From the NCBI RefSeq assembly GCF_013184745.1, contig NZ_JAATVU010000001.1, positions 62,001 to 126,000 of the forward strand: a DNA stretch of 64,000 nucleotides, given 5' to 3'. The translations under genes were made by a program, and so were the position numbers. Below the pieces are notes generated by a model. It was not told the origin of the DNA and made no database searches. It was given only the letters and a program-made list of their open reading frames with translations. How positions within the stretch are numbered: position 1 is the stretch's first letter; the number at the start of each line of letters is the position of its first letter. This DNA is from Mangrovicoccus sp. HB161399. Lineage in GTDB: Bacteria; Pseudomonadota; Alphaproteobacteria; Rhodobacterales; Rhodobacteraceae. Shown here piece after piece: positions 28,349-37,800 of this stretch.

Positions 28349-28635
28349 CACTCGACCACCTTCGGCACTGCAAAGAACCCTTCGCGCGCATCCGGCGCGT
28401 TCGACAGGATCTTGTCCTGCATGTTGCCGTCCGTCACCCCGTCCTGGCGGCGCTTCAGCCGCATCGGCGTCACCGAGACCATCGGCTCGACGCCCTCGAC
28501 ATCGACCTCGCCGAGCTGCTCGATGAAGCCCAGGATATTGTTGAACTCCGCCGCAAGATGCGGGAGCTCTTCGGGCTCCACCTTGATGCGGGCGAGCTTG
28601 GCCACCTTGGCCGCGGTGCCTTCGTCGATCGACAT
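28348..28635 (-). CDS. gatC: Asp-tRNA(Asn)/Glu-tRNA(Gln) amidotransferase subunit C
   Basis: A 95-residue subunit that wraps around GatA and GatB and stabilises GatCAB. It shows the usual [10 protein letters not shown] start, an [23 protein letters not shown] core and the C-terminal [17 protein letters not shown] tail. GGAG precedes the ATG at 28635. It is translationally coupled to gatA by a four-base overlap. Confidence 0.95.
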   Translation of the reverse strand: MSIDEGTAAKVAKLARIKVEPEELPHLAAEFNNILGFIEQLGEVDVEGVEPMVSVTPMRLKRRQDGVTDGNMQDKILSNAPDAREGFFAVPKVVE

Positions 28636-28639
28636 GCAT

Positions 28640-29041
28640 ACTCCATCTGGCTGGTCGGGGAAGGCTTTAGCCTCCCGCCCCCGCCGCTGCAAGGCCGGGA
28701 GGGCGCTGCGGCGGGCATGACCGGGGCCGGAAACCGGCCGCCGCCGCACATCATGGTGCCTTTCCCGCGTTTCCAGCGCCCGCCTTGCCGTGCCGCTCCC
28801 CTTCCCGGCGGTGCCGTTCCATGGCCTGTTCCGCGCCTCTCGGCGCCGCGGCGGTCTTTCCGCCGACCGGCACAGGTCCGTCCCCGGCATGCTGGGCAGC
28901 CGGATGGCCGCATGCAAGAGCGCAGCCGCCGTCTCGCCGATCTGCTGCGGATATGCCTTGGGCATCGCCGCGAAATGGGTCACATGGCAGGCAACCGGCC
29001 CGTGTCCGCAGCCGATCCCGCCCCCACGGCCCGGCGCGGCT
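28640..29041. other. Intergenic stretch of about 400 bases
   Basis: Between gatC and the ceramidase-family gene. It must hold the gatCA promoter on the minus strand. I see no gene, strong hairpin or repeat in it. Confidence 0.5.
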
Positions 29042-29752
29042 CTAGCCGCGATTCGACGGCCTGCCCGCCCGGGAGGGCCGCGCCAGCACGCCGCGCCGCG
29101 CCATCGGCTTTCCGGCGGAATGTCGGCGGTAGACCTCGATCATCCAGCCCAGCAGCACCGCGTTCAGCAGGTGCCACAGGAAATGCGTGCCCAGCGGCCA
29201 TGACGGGCAAAGCGCCCCGTCGAGGCTGCGGAAGGCAAGCGAGATGACCAGCAGTCCGGCACCGATCGCGAGCCCCCGCGCCGTTTCGGGCGCGCGGGTC
29301 CGCAGGGCGACGGCGTAGGCGGCGATCAGCACCGGCACCGGCCAGTAGGCGGCCGAGATGCGGAAGAAAGGCAGCGCCTGGAAGACCGGCGCGACCAGGA
29401 AGGCATAGGGGATGAACAGCATCGTGCCGAGCTTGGCCGCGCGCACCGGCAGCCGCCAGAAATTGCGGTTGGCGGTGTAGATGTAGGCCAGGATGAAGCA
29501 GCCGATCGGGATCACGTCGGCCAGCATCGCCCATTGCGCCGCGAAGGTGTGGAACAGCCCGGAACCGACCCCGATCGCCGCCAGCAGCCCGATCAGGAGC
29601 GGCGCCTGTGCCAGCCCGTGCCCGCGGCAGCGCCGCCACATGATCCAGGCGGCGGCAAGGAAGGCGAGGTTGGTCGCCGCGTTGACCGGCTCGGACCACA
29701 GCGATGCGTCAATGCGCTCGCAATAGCCGTCGAGCTGTCTTGTCCATTCCAT
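29042..29752 (-). CDS. Ceramidase-family integral membrane protein
   Basis: A 236-residue protein with seven hydrophobic helices of the alkaline ceramidase (CREST) family. Diagnostic motifs are the N-terminal YCER followed by EPVNAATNLAFL, GSGLFHTFA carrying a metal-binding His, a helix with ADVIPI supplying the Asp, and the C-terminal GTHFLWHLLNA with two further His. These form the zinc site in the family. A role in hydrolysing ceramide-like or other lipid amides is possible, but bacterial members are largely uncharacterised. Confidence 0.85.
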   Translation of the reverse strand: MEWTRQLDGYCERIDASLWSEPVNAATNLAFLAAAWIMWRRCRGHGLAQAPLLIGLLAAIGVGSGLFHTFAAQWAMLADVIPIGCFILAYIYTANRNFWRLPVRAAKLGTMLFIPYAFLVAPVFQALPFFRISAAYWPVPVLIAAYAVALRTRAPETARGLAIGAGLLVISLAFRSLDGALCPSWPLGTHFLWHLLNAVLLGWMIEVYRRHSAGKPMARRGVLARPSRAGRPSNRG

Positions 29753-29804
29753 TTCCCGCGCTCCGCACTAGGGTCTGCCCCGTGAGTAACTAAGGGAGAC
29801 TCCC

Positions 29805-30497
29805 ATGAAATTCACCTGGCTGGGACATAGCGGCTTCCGGATCGAGATCGGCGACCAGGTCCTGCTGCTCGATCCCTGGATCACCGGCAACCCGATGTTC
29901 CCCGAGGGCGCGCGCGCCGAGGCCATCGCCGGCGCCACGCATATCCTGCTGACCCACGGCCATTTCGACCATGCGAACGATGTCGCGGCGATCGCGAAGG
30001 AGCTGGACATCCCGGCCGTCGGCATCTTCGACCTCGTGGGCTATCTCGAGGGCAAGGACGGCATAAAGGCGGTGGGCTTCAACAAGGGCGGCACGGTGGC
30101 GCTCGGCTCGGTCAAGGTGACCATGGTCAATGCCGTGCATTCCTCCACCATGCCCTCCGATGGCGGTCCGGTCTCGGTCGGCAGCGAGGCGGGCTTCGTG
30201 CTCGATGACGGCAGCCGCCGGGTCTATGTCTCCGGCGATACGGACGTGACCATGGACATGGAACTGGTCGAGGCGCTGCACCATCCCGAGATCGGCGTGC
30301 TCTGCGCTGGCGGCCATTTCACCATGGACATGAAGCGCGCTGCCTACGCGGCCAAGCGGTTCTTCAACTTCAAGACCGTGATCCCCTGCCACTACAAGAC
30401 CTTCCCGCTTCTGGCGCAGTCCGCCGAGGAGCTGAGGGTCGGGCTGCCGGGCGTCGAGGTGATCGAGCCCGCGGTGATGTCGGCCATCGAGCTCTGA
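29805..30497 (+). CDS. UPF0173-family metal-dependent hydrolase
   Basis: A 230-residue protein with the metallo-beta-lactamase fold (UPF0173). Metal-binding motifs are visible: THGHFDHAND (HxHxDH), a His in NAVHSS, an Asp in the SGDTDV strand and a late His in VIPCHYKTFP. Members are predicted hydrolases of unknown substrate. The start MKFTWLGHSGFRIE is typical. It is divergent from the ceramidase-family gene across about 50 bases. Confidence 0.9.
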   Translation: MKFTWLGHSGFRIEIGDQVLLLDPWITGNPMFPEGARAEAIAGATHILLTHGHFDHANDVAAIAKELDIPAVGIFDLVGYLEGKDGIKAVGFNKGGTVALGSVKVTMVNAVHSSTMPSDGGPVSVGSEAGFVLDDGSRRVYVSGDTDVTMDMELVEALHHPEIGVLCAGGHFTMDMKRAAYAAKRFFNFKTVIPCHYKTFPLLAQSAEELRVGLPGVEVIEPAVMSAIEL

Positions 30498-30501
30498 CGC
30501 C

Positions 30502-30522
30502 GGGCCGGGCATGGCCCGGCCC
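30502..30522. terminator. Hairpin between convergent genes
   Basis: GGGCCGGGC and GCCCGGCCC form a perfect 9-pair stem around ATG, 5 bases after the UPF0173 stop and 12 bases before the stop of the convergent oxidoreductase. No T run follows, so it is a probable bidirectional terminator or transcript-end stabiliser. Confidence 0.5.
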
Positions 30523-30533
30523 TCCCCGTCCGC

Positions 30534-31499
30534 TCAGAGCGGCCGGTCGGCGGCGAAAGCGGCGTCCATCGCCACCTGCGTGCCCTTCGAGAATTCCAGC
30601 GGGCAGGCATAGGGCGTGCCCTCGCGCGCGGCGAGGTTGAATGCCTCGACCTGCAGCTCGTACTGCATAGCCGCCGGAAAGCGCTCCACCACCGTTTCCA
30701 TGCCGCGCGACAGCTGCAGCTGCGGCTCGCCGAAGACGCGGGCGTTGAACGGCACGGTCAGGCGCAGCACGCCCTCCGTGCCGTGGAAGGTCATCTCCTG
30801 GCGCGGCGACAGCCGGATCGAGGTGAAGCAGCTGTAATCCGCCCCGCCGAAGCGTGCGTTGACCCGGGCATAAGTGTCGACGCCGTTCTCCCAGCGGATG
30901 CGCGACTCGATCTCGGCAGGCTCCTCGCCGGTGGCGAAGCGCGCGCAGCCCAGCGTGTAGACGCCGATGTCCCGCATGCCGCCGCCGCCCGTCGCCGCCT
31001 GGTTGCGGATGTTGGCCATGTCGGGATTGTTGAAGCTGAACGCCCCGTCGATCCGCCACAGATCCCCCAGCGCGCCTTCGGCGATCAGCGCCTTCGCGCG
31101 CTGCCATTGCGGGTGGTGCACGATCATGTAGCCCTCGGCCGCCAGCACGCCCGCCTTGTCGCGCGCCGCGATCAGCCGGTCGAACTCACCGGCCTGCATG
31201 GCCATCGGCTTCTCGCACAGCACGTGCTTGCCCGCCTCCATCGCCTTCAGCGACCACTCGACATGCAGGCTGTTGGGCAGCGGGATATAGACCGCGTCGA
31301 TCGCGGGATCGGCCAGCAGCGCGTCGTAGCTGCCATGCACCTGCAGCCCCGGCGCGAAGACCTGGAACGGTGCGGCCTTGGCCGGATCGGAGGTCGCCAG
31401 CGCGCAGAGCTGTCCCCCCGGCGCCATGGCGATGGCGGGCCCCATGTGCTCGCGCGCAAATTTCGCCGCCCCGAGGATGCCCCAGCGAAGATCGGTCAT
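30534..31499 (-). CDS. Gfo/Idh/MocA-family oxidoreductase
   Basis: A 321-residue NAD(P)-dependent dehydrogenase of the glucose-fructose oxidoreductase/inositol dehydrogenase family. The Rossmann start (WGILGAAKFAREHMGPAI), the EKPMA motif (Glu-Lys-Pro, catalytic lysine) and the MRDIGVYTLG segment with the conserved Asp and a variant of the usual His position are present. A sugar or cyclitol substrate is expected but not defined. The ATG at 31499 is preferred over a longer frame that runs into the neighbouring gene. Confidence 0.9.
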   Translation of the reverse strand: MTDLRWGILGAAKFAREHMGPAIAMAPGGQLCALATSDPAKAAPFQVFAPGLQVHGSYDALLADPAIDAVYIPLPNSLHVEWSLKAMEAGKHVLCEKPMAMQAGEFDRLIAARDKAGVLAAEGYMIVHHPQWQRAKALIAEGALGDLWRIDGAFSFNNPDMANIRNQAATGGGGMRDIGVYTLGCARFATGEEPAEIESRIRWENGVDTYARVNARFGGADYSCFTSIRLSPRQEMTFHGTEGVLRLTVPFNARVFGEPQLQLSRGMETVVERFPAAMQYELQVEAFNLAAREGTPYACPLEFSKGTQVAMDAAFAADRPL

Positions 31500-31590
31500 G
31501 TTATCGCTCCCATATATGCTGGCGCCACCTTCTGACGATCCCGCGCCGCATGGCAACCCCGCGGCCCGCCTGCCGCCGCAGCGGCGCGAT

Positions 31591-32976
31591 TCAGCCGGGC
31601 CAGTGCAGGATCTGCCAGCGCAGGCCGGTCTCCGGATCGCGTTCGGCGACATAGGCCGCCTCGCGTTCGAACCGCGCCATGAAGTCCAGCGCCGGTTCAT
31701 GGACGAAGCTGCCGCTGGCCGGGTCTATGAACTCGAAGACCGTGATTCCACAGGCCTCGGCGGTCTCGCGTTCGTCGGTGCCGTAGAGCCCGACCAGCAG
31801 CCGCGCATGCGAGCTGATCCCGTCACCGGTGATCACCCAGAGCGGGCCGTAGCGGCGCAGGTCGTCACGGAAGGCCAGGAGCATGTAATTCGCGGGCGGC
31901 TTCGCGGCCATTCCCGCCGCAGCGACGAATTCCAGTTCCCGCCCGCCCGGCAGGCCGCTGTCCTCTATGTAGTAGTCCGTCCACGGCTGGCCGAGCGCGG
32001 CCACGCTGCGGGTGACCGGCAGATCGGTGCCGTCGCGCCAGTTCCGCATCATCGCATGCACCGTCGCCCAGCAGCCGTTGGGCGAACTCTGCCGCAGCGG
32101 CGCCACCTCCAGCCGGACTTGCGTCTCCTCCGGGGCGAAGCCCTTCCGCTCCGGCGCCGGATCGGCCTCCAGCGCGCTGACGGGCCCCAGATCCGCCAGA
32201 ACGCCGCTGCCGCCCCCGCCGCCGTCCCCGGCCGAGCCGGTATCCGGCAGCTCCAGGCCCAGCCCGGCCAGATAGGCATCCTCGCGGATGCCCCAGACCA
32301 GTCCTTGCCCGGTCAGCCTGCGCTCCGCGCTGTCGCCCAGCTTGCTGCGCAGGTCGAATTTCAGCGCTAGCTCGCGCATCGCCGCCAGCCGCACGCTTTC
32401 CCCGGCGCCGCGCTCGAACCCGACCTCGTAGACCGCGGCGGCCACCAGCGTGGAACTGACCATGGCAACCGGGAAGCCGCCGCGGGTCCGGCCGAGGATC
32501 GCCGCATGGCAGGCCGACGTCCGGTTGAGCACTGCTGCGCGCACCTGATCGTCGGCCACTTCTTCCAGCCGCACGTTCTCCAGCCGGAGCACCAGGCTCT
32601 CCACCGAGGACAGCTTCGGATCCGCCTTGAGCGAGGCCAGCAGCTCCGCCGAGACGTCGAGTAACCCTTCAAGGCGGCGGCGGAGCTCCGCATCCATGGT
32701 GCCGGATGCCCGCGGCGCGAAATCCTCGGGAAATCCCAGCGCCGGACGGCTGCCGCAGATCAGCGACAGCTGCAGCGGAGCCTTGCCGCGCACCCAGACC
32801 CAGTCACCCGGCTCCACCAGGTTGGAGGGCGGCCAGAATTCCACGTAGCCGTATTCCTTCATCAGGCTGCCGACCGTCACGCTGCGGTCGCGCAGCAGCG
32901 GCAGCGCCAGATAGGCGGCCAGCGGCAGCAGGATCGCGGCTGCGGCAGCAGCGGCTAGGCTTGCCTTGCGCGACAT
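31591..32976 (-). CDS. Membrane-anchored papain-like cysteine protease
   Basis: A 461-residue protein. The N terminus is a signal-anchor (AAAAAAAILLPLAAYLALPLL). Residues about 35-70 contain GYVEFWPPSNLVEPGDWVWV, a motif shared by several secreted or lipid-associated bacterial domains, and the middle (70-260) is unassigned. A Gly-rich linker leads to a C-terminal papain-like domain (C39/C70-like), with the nucleophile in SPNGCWATVHAMM, a catalytic His in SSHARLLVGL and an acidic residue in EFIDPASG. It is probably a periplasmic peptidase. The gene is isolated between a Gfo-type dehydrogenase and a divergent flavoprotein. Confidence 0.75.
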   Translation of the reverse strand: MSRKASLAAAAAAAILLPLAAYLALPLLRDRSVTVGSLMKEYGYVEFWPPSNLVEPGDWVWVRGKAPLQLSLICGSRPALGFPEDFAPRASGTMDAELRRRLEGLLDVSAELLASLKADPKLSSVESLVLRLENVRLEEVADDQVRAAVLNRTSACHAAILGRTRGGFPVAMVSSTLVAAAVYEVGFERGAGESVRLAAMRELALKFDLRSKLGDSAERRLTGQGLVWGIREDAYLAGLGLELPDTGSAGDGGGGGSGVLADLGPVSALEADPAPERKGFAPEETQVRLEVAPLRQSSPNGCWATVHAMMRNWRDGTDLPVTRSVAALGQPWTDYYIEDSGLPGGRELEFVAAAGMAAKPPANYMLLAFRDDLRRYGPLWVITGDGISSHARLLVGLYGTDERETAEACGITVFEFIDPASGSFVHEPALDFMARFEREAAYVAERDPETGLRWQILHWPG

Positions 32977-33082
32977 GTAAATCTTCCCCTCAAATGGCTC
33001 GAACTATCGTCTCCGGCTGGGTATGTCCTGCCCGGCCGCGCAATTCCGCGCCGGGCGGCAGCGCAGCAACGGAACACCGCAC

Positions 33083-34273
33083 ATGACGCAGCATCTTCCC
33101 ACCGTGATCCTCGGCGCCGGCGCCGCCGGGATGATGTGCGCCGCACATGCCGGGCCGGGCAGCGTCGTGATCGAACACCGCGCGTCCCCCGGCGAGAAGA
33201 TCCGCATCTCGGGCGGCGGGCGGTGCAACTTCACCAACATGCATGCCGCGGCGGAGAACTACATCTCCGGCAATCCGCATTTCGCCAAGTCGGCGCTGAA
33301 GCGCTACACCCAGTGGGATTTCCTCGACCTGGTGCAGCGCCACGGCATCGCCTGGCACGAGAAGACGCTGGGCCAGCTGTTCTGCGACGACAGCGCCGTG
33401 CAGATCATCGACCTGCTGACGGCCGAGATGGCCGCCGCCGGGGCGGAGCTGTGGCTGTCGACCTCGGTGGAGGAGGTCGCCCATGACGGCACCCGGTTCC
33501 GGCTGCGGCTGTCCCGCGAGGGGCGCGGGCGGACCGTGACCTGCGATGCGCTGGTGCTGGCCACTGGCGGCAAGTCGATCCCGAAGATCGGCGCGACCGG
33601 GCTGGCCTACCGGATCGCCGAGCAGTTCGGACTGGCCGTGACGGAAACACGCCCGGGGCTGGTGCCGCTGACTTTCGGCGACCGCTTCGCCGCCCTCTCG
33701 GGCGTGGCGTGCCCGGCGCGGCTGTCCTGCGGCGGCGCGGGCTTCGAGGAGGCGCTGCTCTTCACACATCGCGGGCTCTCGGGGCCCGCCGTTCTGCAGG
33801 TGTCGAGCTATTGGCGCGAGGGGGAGGACATCTCCGTCCATCTCCTGCCTGGCACGGATCTCTTCGCCTTCCTGAAGGCGGAGCGGCAGAAGGCCGGACG
33901 GCGCGACATCGCCACGGTTCTGGCCGAGGCGCTGCCGAAGCGGCTGGCCCAGCATGTCGCCGCGGAGGCCGGGCTGAAGGGCAATCTCGCGGACTGCTCC
34001 GACAAGCTGCTGCATTCCTTCGCCGCAGGGCTGGCCGACTGGCGGCTGAAGCCGACCGGCTCGGAAGGCTACCGCAAGGCCGAGGTGACGCTGGGCGGCA
34101 TCGATACCGGCGGGCTGGACGCGAAGACGATGGAAAGCCGCCGGACCCCCGGTCTGCATGTCATCGGCGAGGCGATGGACGTGACCGGCTGGCTCGGCGG
34201 CTACAACTTCCAGTGGGCCTGGTCCTCCGGCTGGGCTGCGGGCCAGGCGATCCGGGCGCGGCGTCAGGCCTGA
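33083..34273 (+). CDS. HI0933/YhiN-family FAD-dependent oxidoreductase
   Basis: A 396-residue flavoprotein. The dinucleotide fold VILGAGAAGMMCA, the signature RISGGGRCNFTN and the C-terminal VIGEAMDVTGWLGGYNFQWAWSSG place it in the HI0933/YhiN family, whose reaction is not established. The ATG at 33083 is the family start; upstream in-frame codons give unrelated sequence. It overlaps the convergent SDR gene by ten bases at the 3' end. Confidence 0.92.
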   Translation: MTQHLPTVILGAGAAGMMCAAHAGPGSVVIEHRASPGEKIRISGGGRCNFTNMHAAAENYISGNPHFAKSALKRYTQWDFLDLVQRHGIAWHEKTLGQLFCDDSAVQIIDLLTAEMAAAGAELWLSTSVEEVAHDGTRFRLRLSREGRGRTVTCDALVLATGGKSIPKIGATGLAYRIAEQFGLAVTETRPGLVPLTFGDRFAALSGVACPARLSCGGAGFEEALLFTHRGLSGPAVLQVSSYWREGEDISVHLLPGTDLFAFLKAERQKAGRRDIATVLAEALPKRLAQHVAAEAGLKGNLADCSDKLLHSFAAGLADWRLKPTGSEGYRKAEVTLGGIDTGGLDAKTMESRRTPGLHVIGEAMDVTGWLGGYNFQWAWSSGWAAGQAIRARRQA

Positions 34274-35028
34274 GGCGGCTGGCCGTTCGAGGCCGATAGC
34301 CCGCCGTCGACGGGCAGGTTCACGCCGTTGACGAAGCGCGCCTCGTCGGAGGCAAGGAAGGCGATCACGTCGGCGACCTCCTCGGGCTCGGCCCCGCGGC
34401 CCATCGGGATCCGCTCGGCGAACTTGGCCTTCAGCCCGGCATTCCCCTCGATGCCTTCTGCCATGCGGGTGCGGGTGTAGCTGGGGTTCACCGCATTCAC
34501 GCGGATGCCCGAGGTCGCGTAGTCCAGCGCCAGGGACCGGGTCATGTTGGTCACGCCGCCCTTCGCCGCGTCATAGGCGAACATGCCCCAGTCGCCCCCC
34601 GTCCCGGAGACCGAAGAGGTGTTGACCACGTTGCCCCTTGCCGCCTTGAGCGCGCGCCAGGCCGCGCGGGTCATGTGGTAGACGCCGGTCAGGTCGGTAT
34701 CTATGACGGCGTGCCAGTCCGCCTCGGGGAAGTCCTCGATCCGGCCGGTCCTGGCCACGCCCGCATTGTTGACCAGAACGTCCACCCTGCCGAACCGGGC
34801 GGTGACTTCCTCGACCGCGCGGCGGGTGTCCTCGGGGCGGGTGACATCGGCGACGACCGTCATGGCGCGCCCCCCGGGCAGCTCCGCCGCCACGGCCGCG
34901 AGCCCCTCGGCATGGCGGCCGACCAGCGCCACCTTCGCCCCCTCGGCGGCGAACTTGCGCGCGGCGGCCGCGCCCATGCCGGAGCCTGCGCCAGTGACGA
35001 TCACGGTCTTTCCCTCGAAGCGGGCCAT
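34264..35028 (-). CDS. Short-chain dehydrogenase/reductase
   Basis: A 254-residue classical SDR. The cofactor motif TGAGSGMG (12-19), NNAG (87-90) and the active-site Ser139, Tyr152 and Lys156 in SSVSG and YDAAK are intact, so an NAD(P)-linked alcohol/ketone activity is expected. The C-terminal VNGVNLPVDGG is typical. AAGGAG lies 7 bases before the ATG at 35028. The substrate is unknown. It diverges from the broken sugar dehydrogenase gene. Confidence 0.92.
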   Translation of the reverse strand: MARFEGKTVIVTGAGSGMGAAAARKFAAEGAKVALVGRHAEGLAAVAAELPGGRAMTVVADVTRPEDTRRAVEEVTARFGRVDVLVNNAGVARTGRIEDFPEADWHAVIDTDLTGVYHMTRAAWRALKAARGNVVNTSSVSGTGGDWGMFAYDAAKGGVTNMTRSLALDYATSGIRVNAVNPSYTRTRMAEGIEGNAGLKAKFAERIPMGRGAEPEEVADVIAFLASDEARFVNGVNLPVDGGLSASNGQPPQA

Positions 35029-35279
35029 ATCGGTCTCCTTTCCATCCATCTGCGGGGCCGCGGCCCCAGCTGCGGGAAAAACACCGGGCGCCGGCGGCAT
35101 GTTCCGCCCTGCCCGGCCCGCCGCCGATCACCGTCGCGTGGGGTTGCTGCAAGGCAGAGATTGCGCGGCCCGCCGCCCCGAGCTTTCCTCGGGGCCAGGC
35201 ATTTCGGCCGGACACGCCCCGGAGAAAGGGCATTTCGTGACGGCAAGGGCAGGACTTGCGCACTTCTTTGCTGCGCGTG

Positions 35280-36640
35280 TCTCCAGGCGGCGGAGGCGGC
35301 GACGCAGGGCTTCTCCTCGCGCGCCAAGGGAGAGACGCGGGGCCTGGCCACGGCAGTTCTCGGCGATCCAGACCCGGCGCGCGGCCGTGCCAACGTGCCG
35401 AGGCTGAACGGCCGGATCGGCACCTGGGACACTTCGGGCGGCAGGCCGGTGCGGGCAGCCGGGAGCCAGCTGCTGAACGCGCGCAACGCGCCGCCGGGGC
35501 TGCGCCGGGCCTATGACCTGGCCTTCGCGCCGGATTTCGCCGCGACCGGCCATGTCTGCCTGAGCTATTCCGACGCGGCCGCGCGCAACCGCGTGGTCCG
35601 CTACACCGCCACCTTGACGGCGAAGGGCGAGCTGCATCTCGCGGCGGCCACCCGGCAGAACGTGATCGCAATAGACAGCGCCACCGGGCGGATGACAGGA
35701 TCGCATTTCGGCGGCGCGGTCGGCTTCGGCCGGACGGGATGCTCTACCTGACCACCGGCGACAGCCATTCGGAGCAGGCGGGGCTGTCGGTCGCGCAGGA
35801 TGCCGGCTCGCTGCTCGGCAAGATGCTGCGGCTCGACGTCTCGGGCGACGATTTCCCCGCCAATCCGATGCGCAGCTACCGCATCCCGCAGGACAACCCG
35901 GATTTCGGCCCCGGCGCCCGGCCAGTTCTCTGGGCAACCGGGCTGCGCGACCCCTACCGCGCGCGCTTCGACCCGGCGACCGGGCGCCGCTTCCTTCCCG
36001 ATGCCGGCAAAGTCACGGCGGAGGAGCCGAACATCGGCGCGGCCGGGGCGAATTGCGGCTGGCCGGCGCAGGAGGGCAGACGCGGCCATGTCGGCACGCT
36101 GGCCGAGTCCGGCACGCTGGCCGGGCCGCTCTGGGAATGCCTGCACGGGCCGGGCGATTTCGAGGGCCATTCGATCATCGGCGGCGAGGTCTGCCGCGGT
36201 CCGCTTGCCGCGCTGCAGGGCCAGCATGCCTTCGCCGATTTCCAGCCCGGCGCGGACAGCCCGCGGATCTGGTCCTTCGATGCCGCGCTGGAGACCGCCA
36301 CCGCCGCCGACCTGACGCCGTGGGACGTGGCCTCGCCCGAGCGGATGCCCGGCCAGATCATCGGCTTCGGCACCGACGGGCGCGGGCGGCTCCGGATGTC
36401 GGACTTCTCCGGCGGGCTCTGCCTGATGGAAGGCGCCCGGGCGGACGGTCCGGCGCAGGGGCCGCCGCCGATGTTGATGATCCTCGCCGCCCCGCGGGAG
36501 GCGGGCGCCGTGACGGCGGCGGTGCCGCTGCCGGCCGGAGGCGGTCCTGCTGGTCGCGGGGCTGGCGGCGCTGGCCGTTTCCCGGCCACGCCCGGCGGCG
36601 GCGCGAGCGCAAAGGAAGCAGGCAGGAGGCGGCCCCGCCC
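35280..36640 (+). pseudogene. Frameshifted PQQ-type sugar dehydrogenase with VPLPA sorting tail
   Basis: Sequence typical of soluble aldose sugar dehydrogenases (GSDH family) is split between frames. The first part includes LRRAYDLAFAPDFAATGHVCLSYSD and ends in HFGGAVGFG. The next frame resumes at MLYLTTGDS and continues through GSLLGKMLRLDVSGDD, WATGLRDPYRARFDP, NIGAAGANCGWP and HSIIGGEVCRG. Restoring one C in GGCCGGACGGG near 35730 gives GFGPDGMLYLTTGD, the expected reading. The N-terminal beta-blade is poorly preserved and no good start is seen. The C terminus has VPLPA at 36522 followed, in another frame, by a hydrophobic helix and Arg-rich tail, so a second lesion is present. The intact protein would be an exported, surface-sorted enzyme. 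Confidence 0.75.
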
Positions 36641-36726
36641 GGCCCCGGGACGCGGATTTGTCGCGGCTCCCCTTGCACGCCACCGCCTTATGTTGCATCC
36701 CGAAGACGAAAGACCGAAGGACGGAC

Positions 36727-37710
36727 ATGGCGGACGGAACGATGGATATGAGTGCAAGGCCGACCGAGGAAATCTCGGTCCGCGAGGTTTTTGGCATCGA
36801 CACCGATATGAAGGTGAAGGGCTTCGCCGAAGGATCCGACCGCGTTCCGGAGATGGACCCGACCTACAAGTTCGATCCCGACACCACGCTGGCGATTCTC
36901 GCAGGCTTCTCCCACAACCGCCGCGTCATGATCCAGGGCTATCACGGCACCGGCAAATCCTCGCATATCGAGCAGGTCGCCTCGCGGCTGAACTGGCCGG
37001 CCGTCCGGGTGAACCTCGACAGCCACATCAGCCGGATCGACCTGATCGGCAAGGACGCGATCAAGCTCAAGGACGGCATGCAGGTCACCGAGTTCCAGGA
37101 AGGCATCCTGCCCTGGGCGCTGTCGAACCCCTGCGCGATCGTCTTCGACGAATACGATGCCGGCCGCGCGGACGTGATGTTCGTGATCCAGCGCGTGCTG
37201 GAGACAGACGGCAAGCTGACGCTGCTCGACCAGAACCGCGTCCTGACCCCGCACCCGGCCTTCCGCATCTTCGCCACGGCGAACACCGTAGGCCTCGGCG
37301 ACACGACCGGCCTCTATCACGGCACCCAGCAGATCAACCAGGGCCAGATGGACCGCTGGTCGCTGGTCGCCACGCTGAACTACCTGTCGCATGACGCGGA
37401 GACCGCGATCGTGCTGGCCAAGAACCCGCATTACAACACCGCGGCGGGACGCAAGCAGATCAGCCAGATGGTGACGGTCGCCGACCTGACCCGGACCGCC
37501 TTCATGAACGGCGACCTCTCGACCGTCATGAGCCCGCGGACCGTGATCGCCTGGGCGCAGAACGCGGAAATCTTCCGCAACATCGGCTATGCCTTCCGCC
37601 TGAGCTTCCTCAACAAGTGCGACGAGCTGGAACGCCAGACCGTCGCCGAGTTCTACCAGCGCTGCTTCGACGAGGAGCTGCCCGAGAGCGCCGCGTCGCT
37701 CTCCGTCTGA
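36727..37710 (+). CDS. cobS: Cobaltochelatase subunit CobS
   Basis: CobS is the AAA+ ATPase that with CobT drives CobN to insert cobalt into hydrogenobyrinic acid a,c-diamide in aerobic cobalamin synthesis. The 327-residue protein has Walker [10 protein letters not shown] (71-79), Walker B AIVFDEYD (137-144) and a sensor-1 region [17 protein letters not shown] precedes the ATG at 36727. cobT follows only after 4.5 kb containing unrelated genes, an unusual separation for this ATPase pair. Confidence 0.95.
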   Translation: MADGTMDMSARPTEEISVREVFGIDTDMKVKGFAEGSDRVPEMDPTYKFDPDTTLAILAGFSHNRRVMIQGYHGTGKSSHIEQVASRLNWPAVRVNLDSHISRIDLIGKDAIKLKDGMQVTEFQEGILPWALSNPCAIVFDEYDAGRADVMFVIQRVLETDGKLTLLDQNRVLTPHPAFRIFATANTVGLGDTTGLYHGTQQINQGQMDRWSLVATLNYLSHDAETAIVLAKNPHYNTAAGRKQISQMVTVADLTRTAFMNGDLSTVMSPRTVIAWAQNAEIFRNIGYAFRLSFLNKCDELERQTVAEFYQRCFDEELPESAASLSV

Positions 37711-37800
37711 TCCGCGGATCCGTCCGCGGCGGCCCCGGGCGCCTGCCGCCTTCCGGCCGTCCTCTCCGCTGCAGCAAGTTGCGCAAGGAGGAGGACGGCC

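Noticed and set aside
28349-28639. N-terminal extension of the gatA frame over gatC
   Set aside because: It overlays gatC completely and is unlike GatA; the ATGA junction at 28348 gives the correct start.
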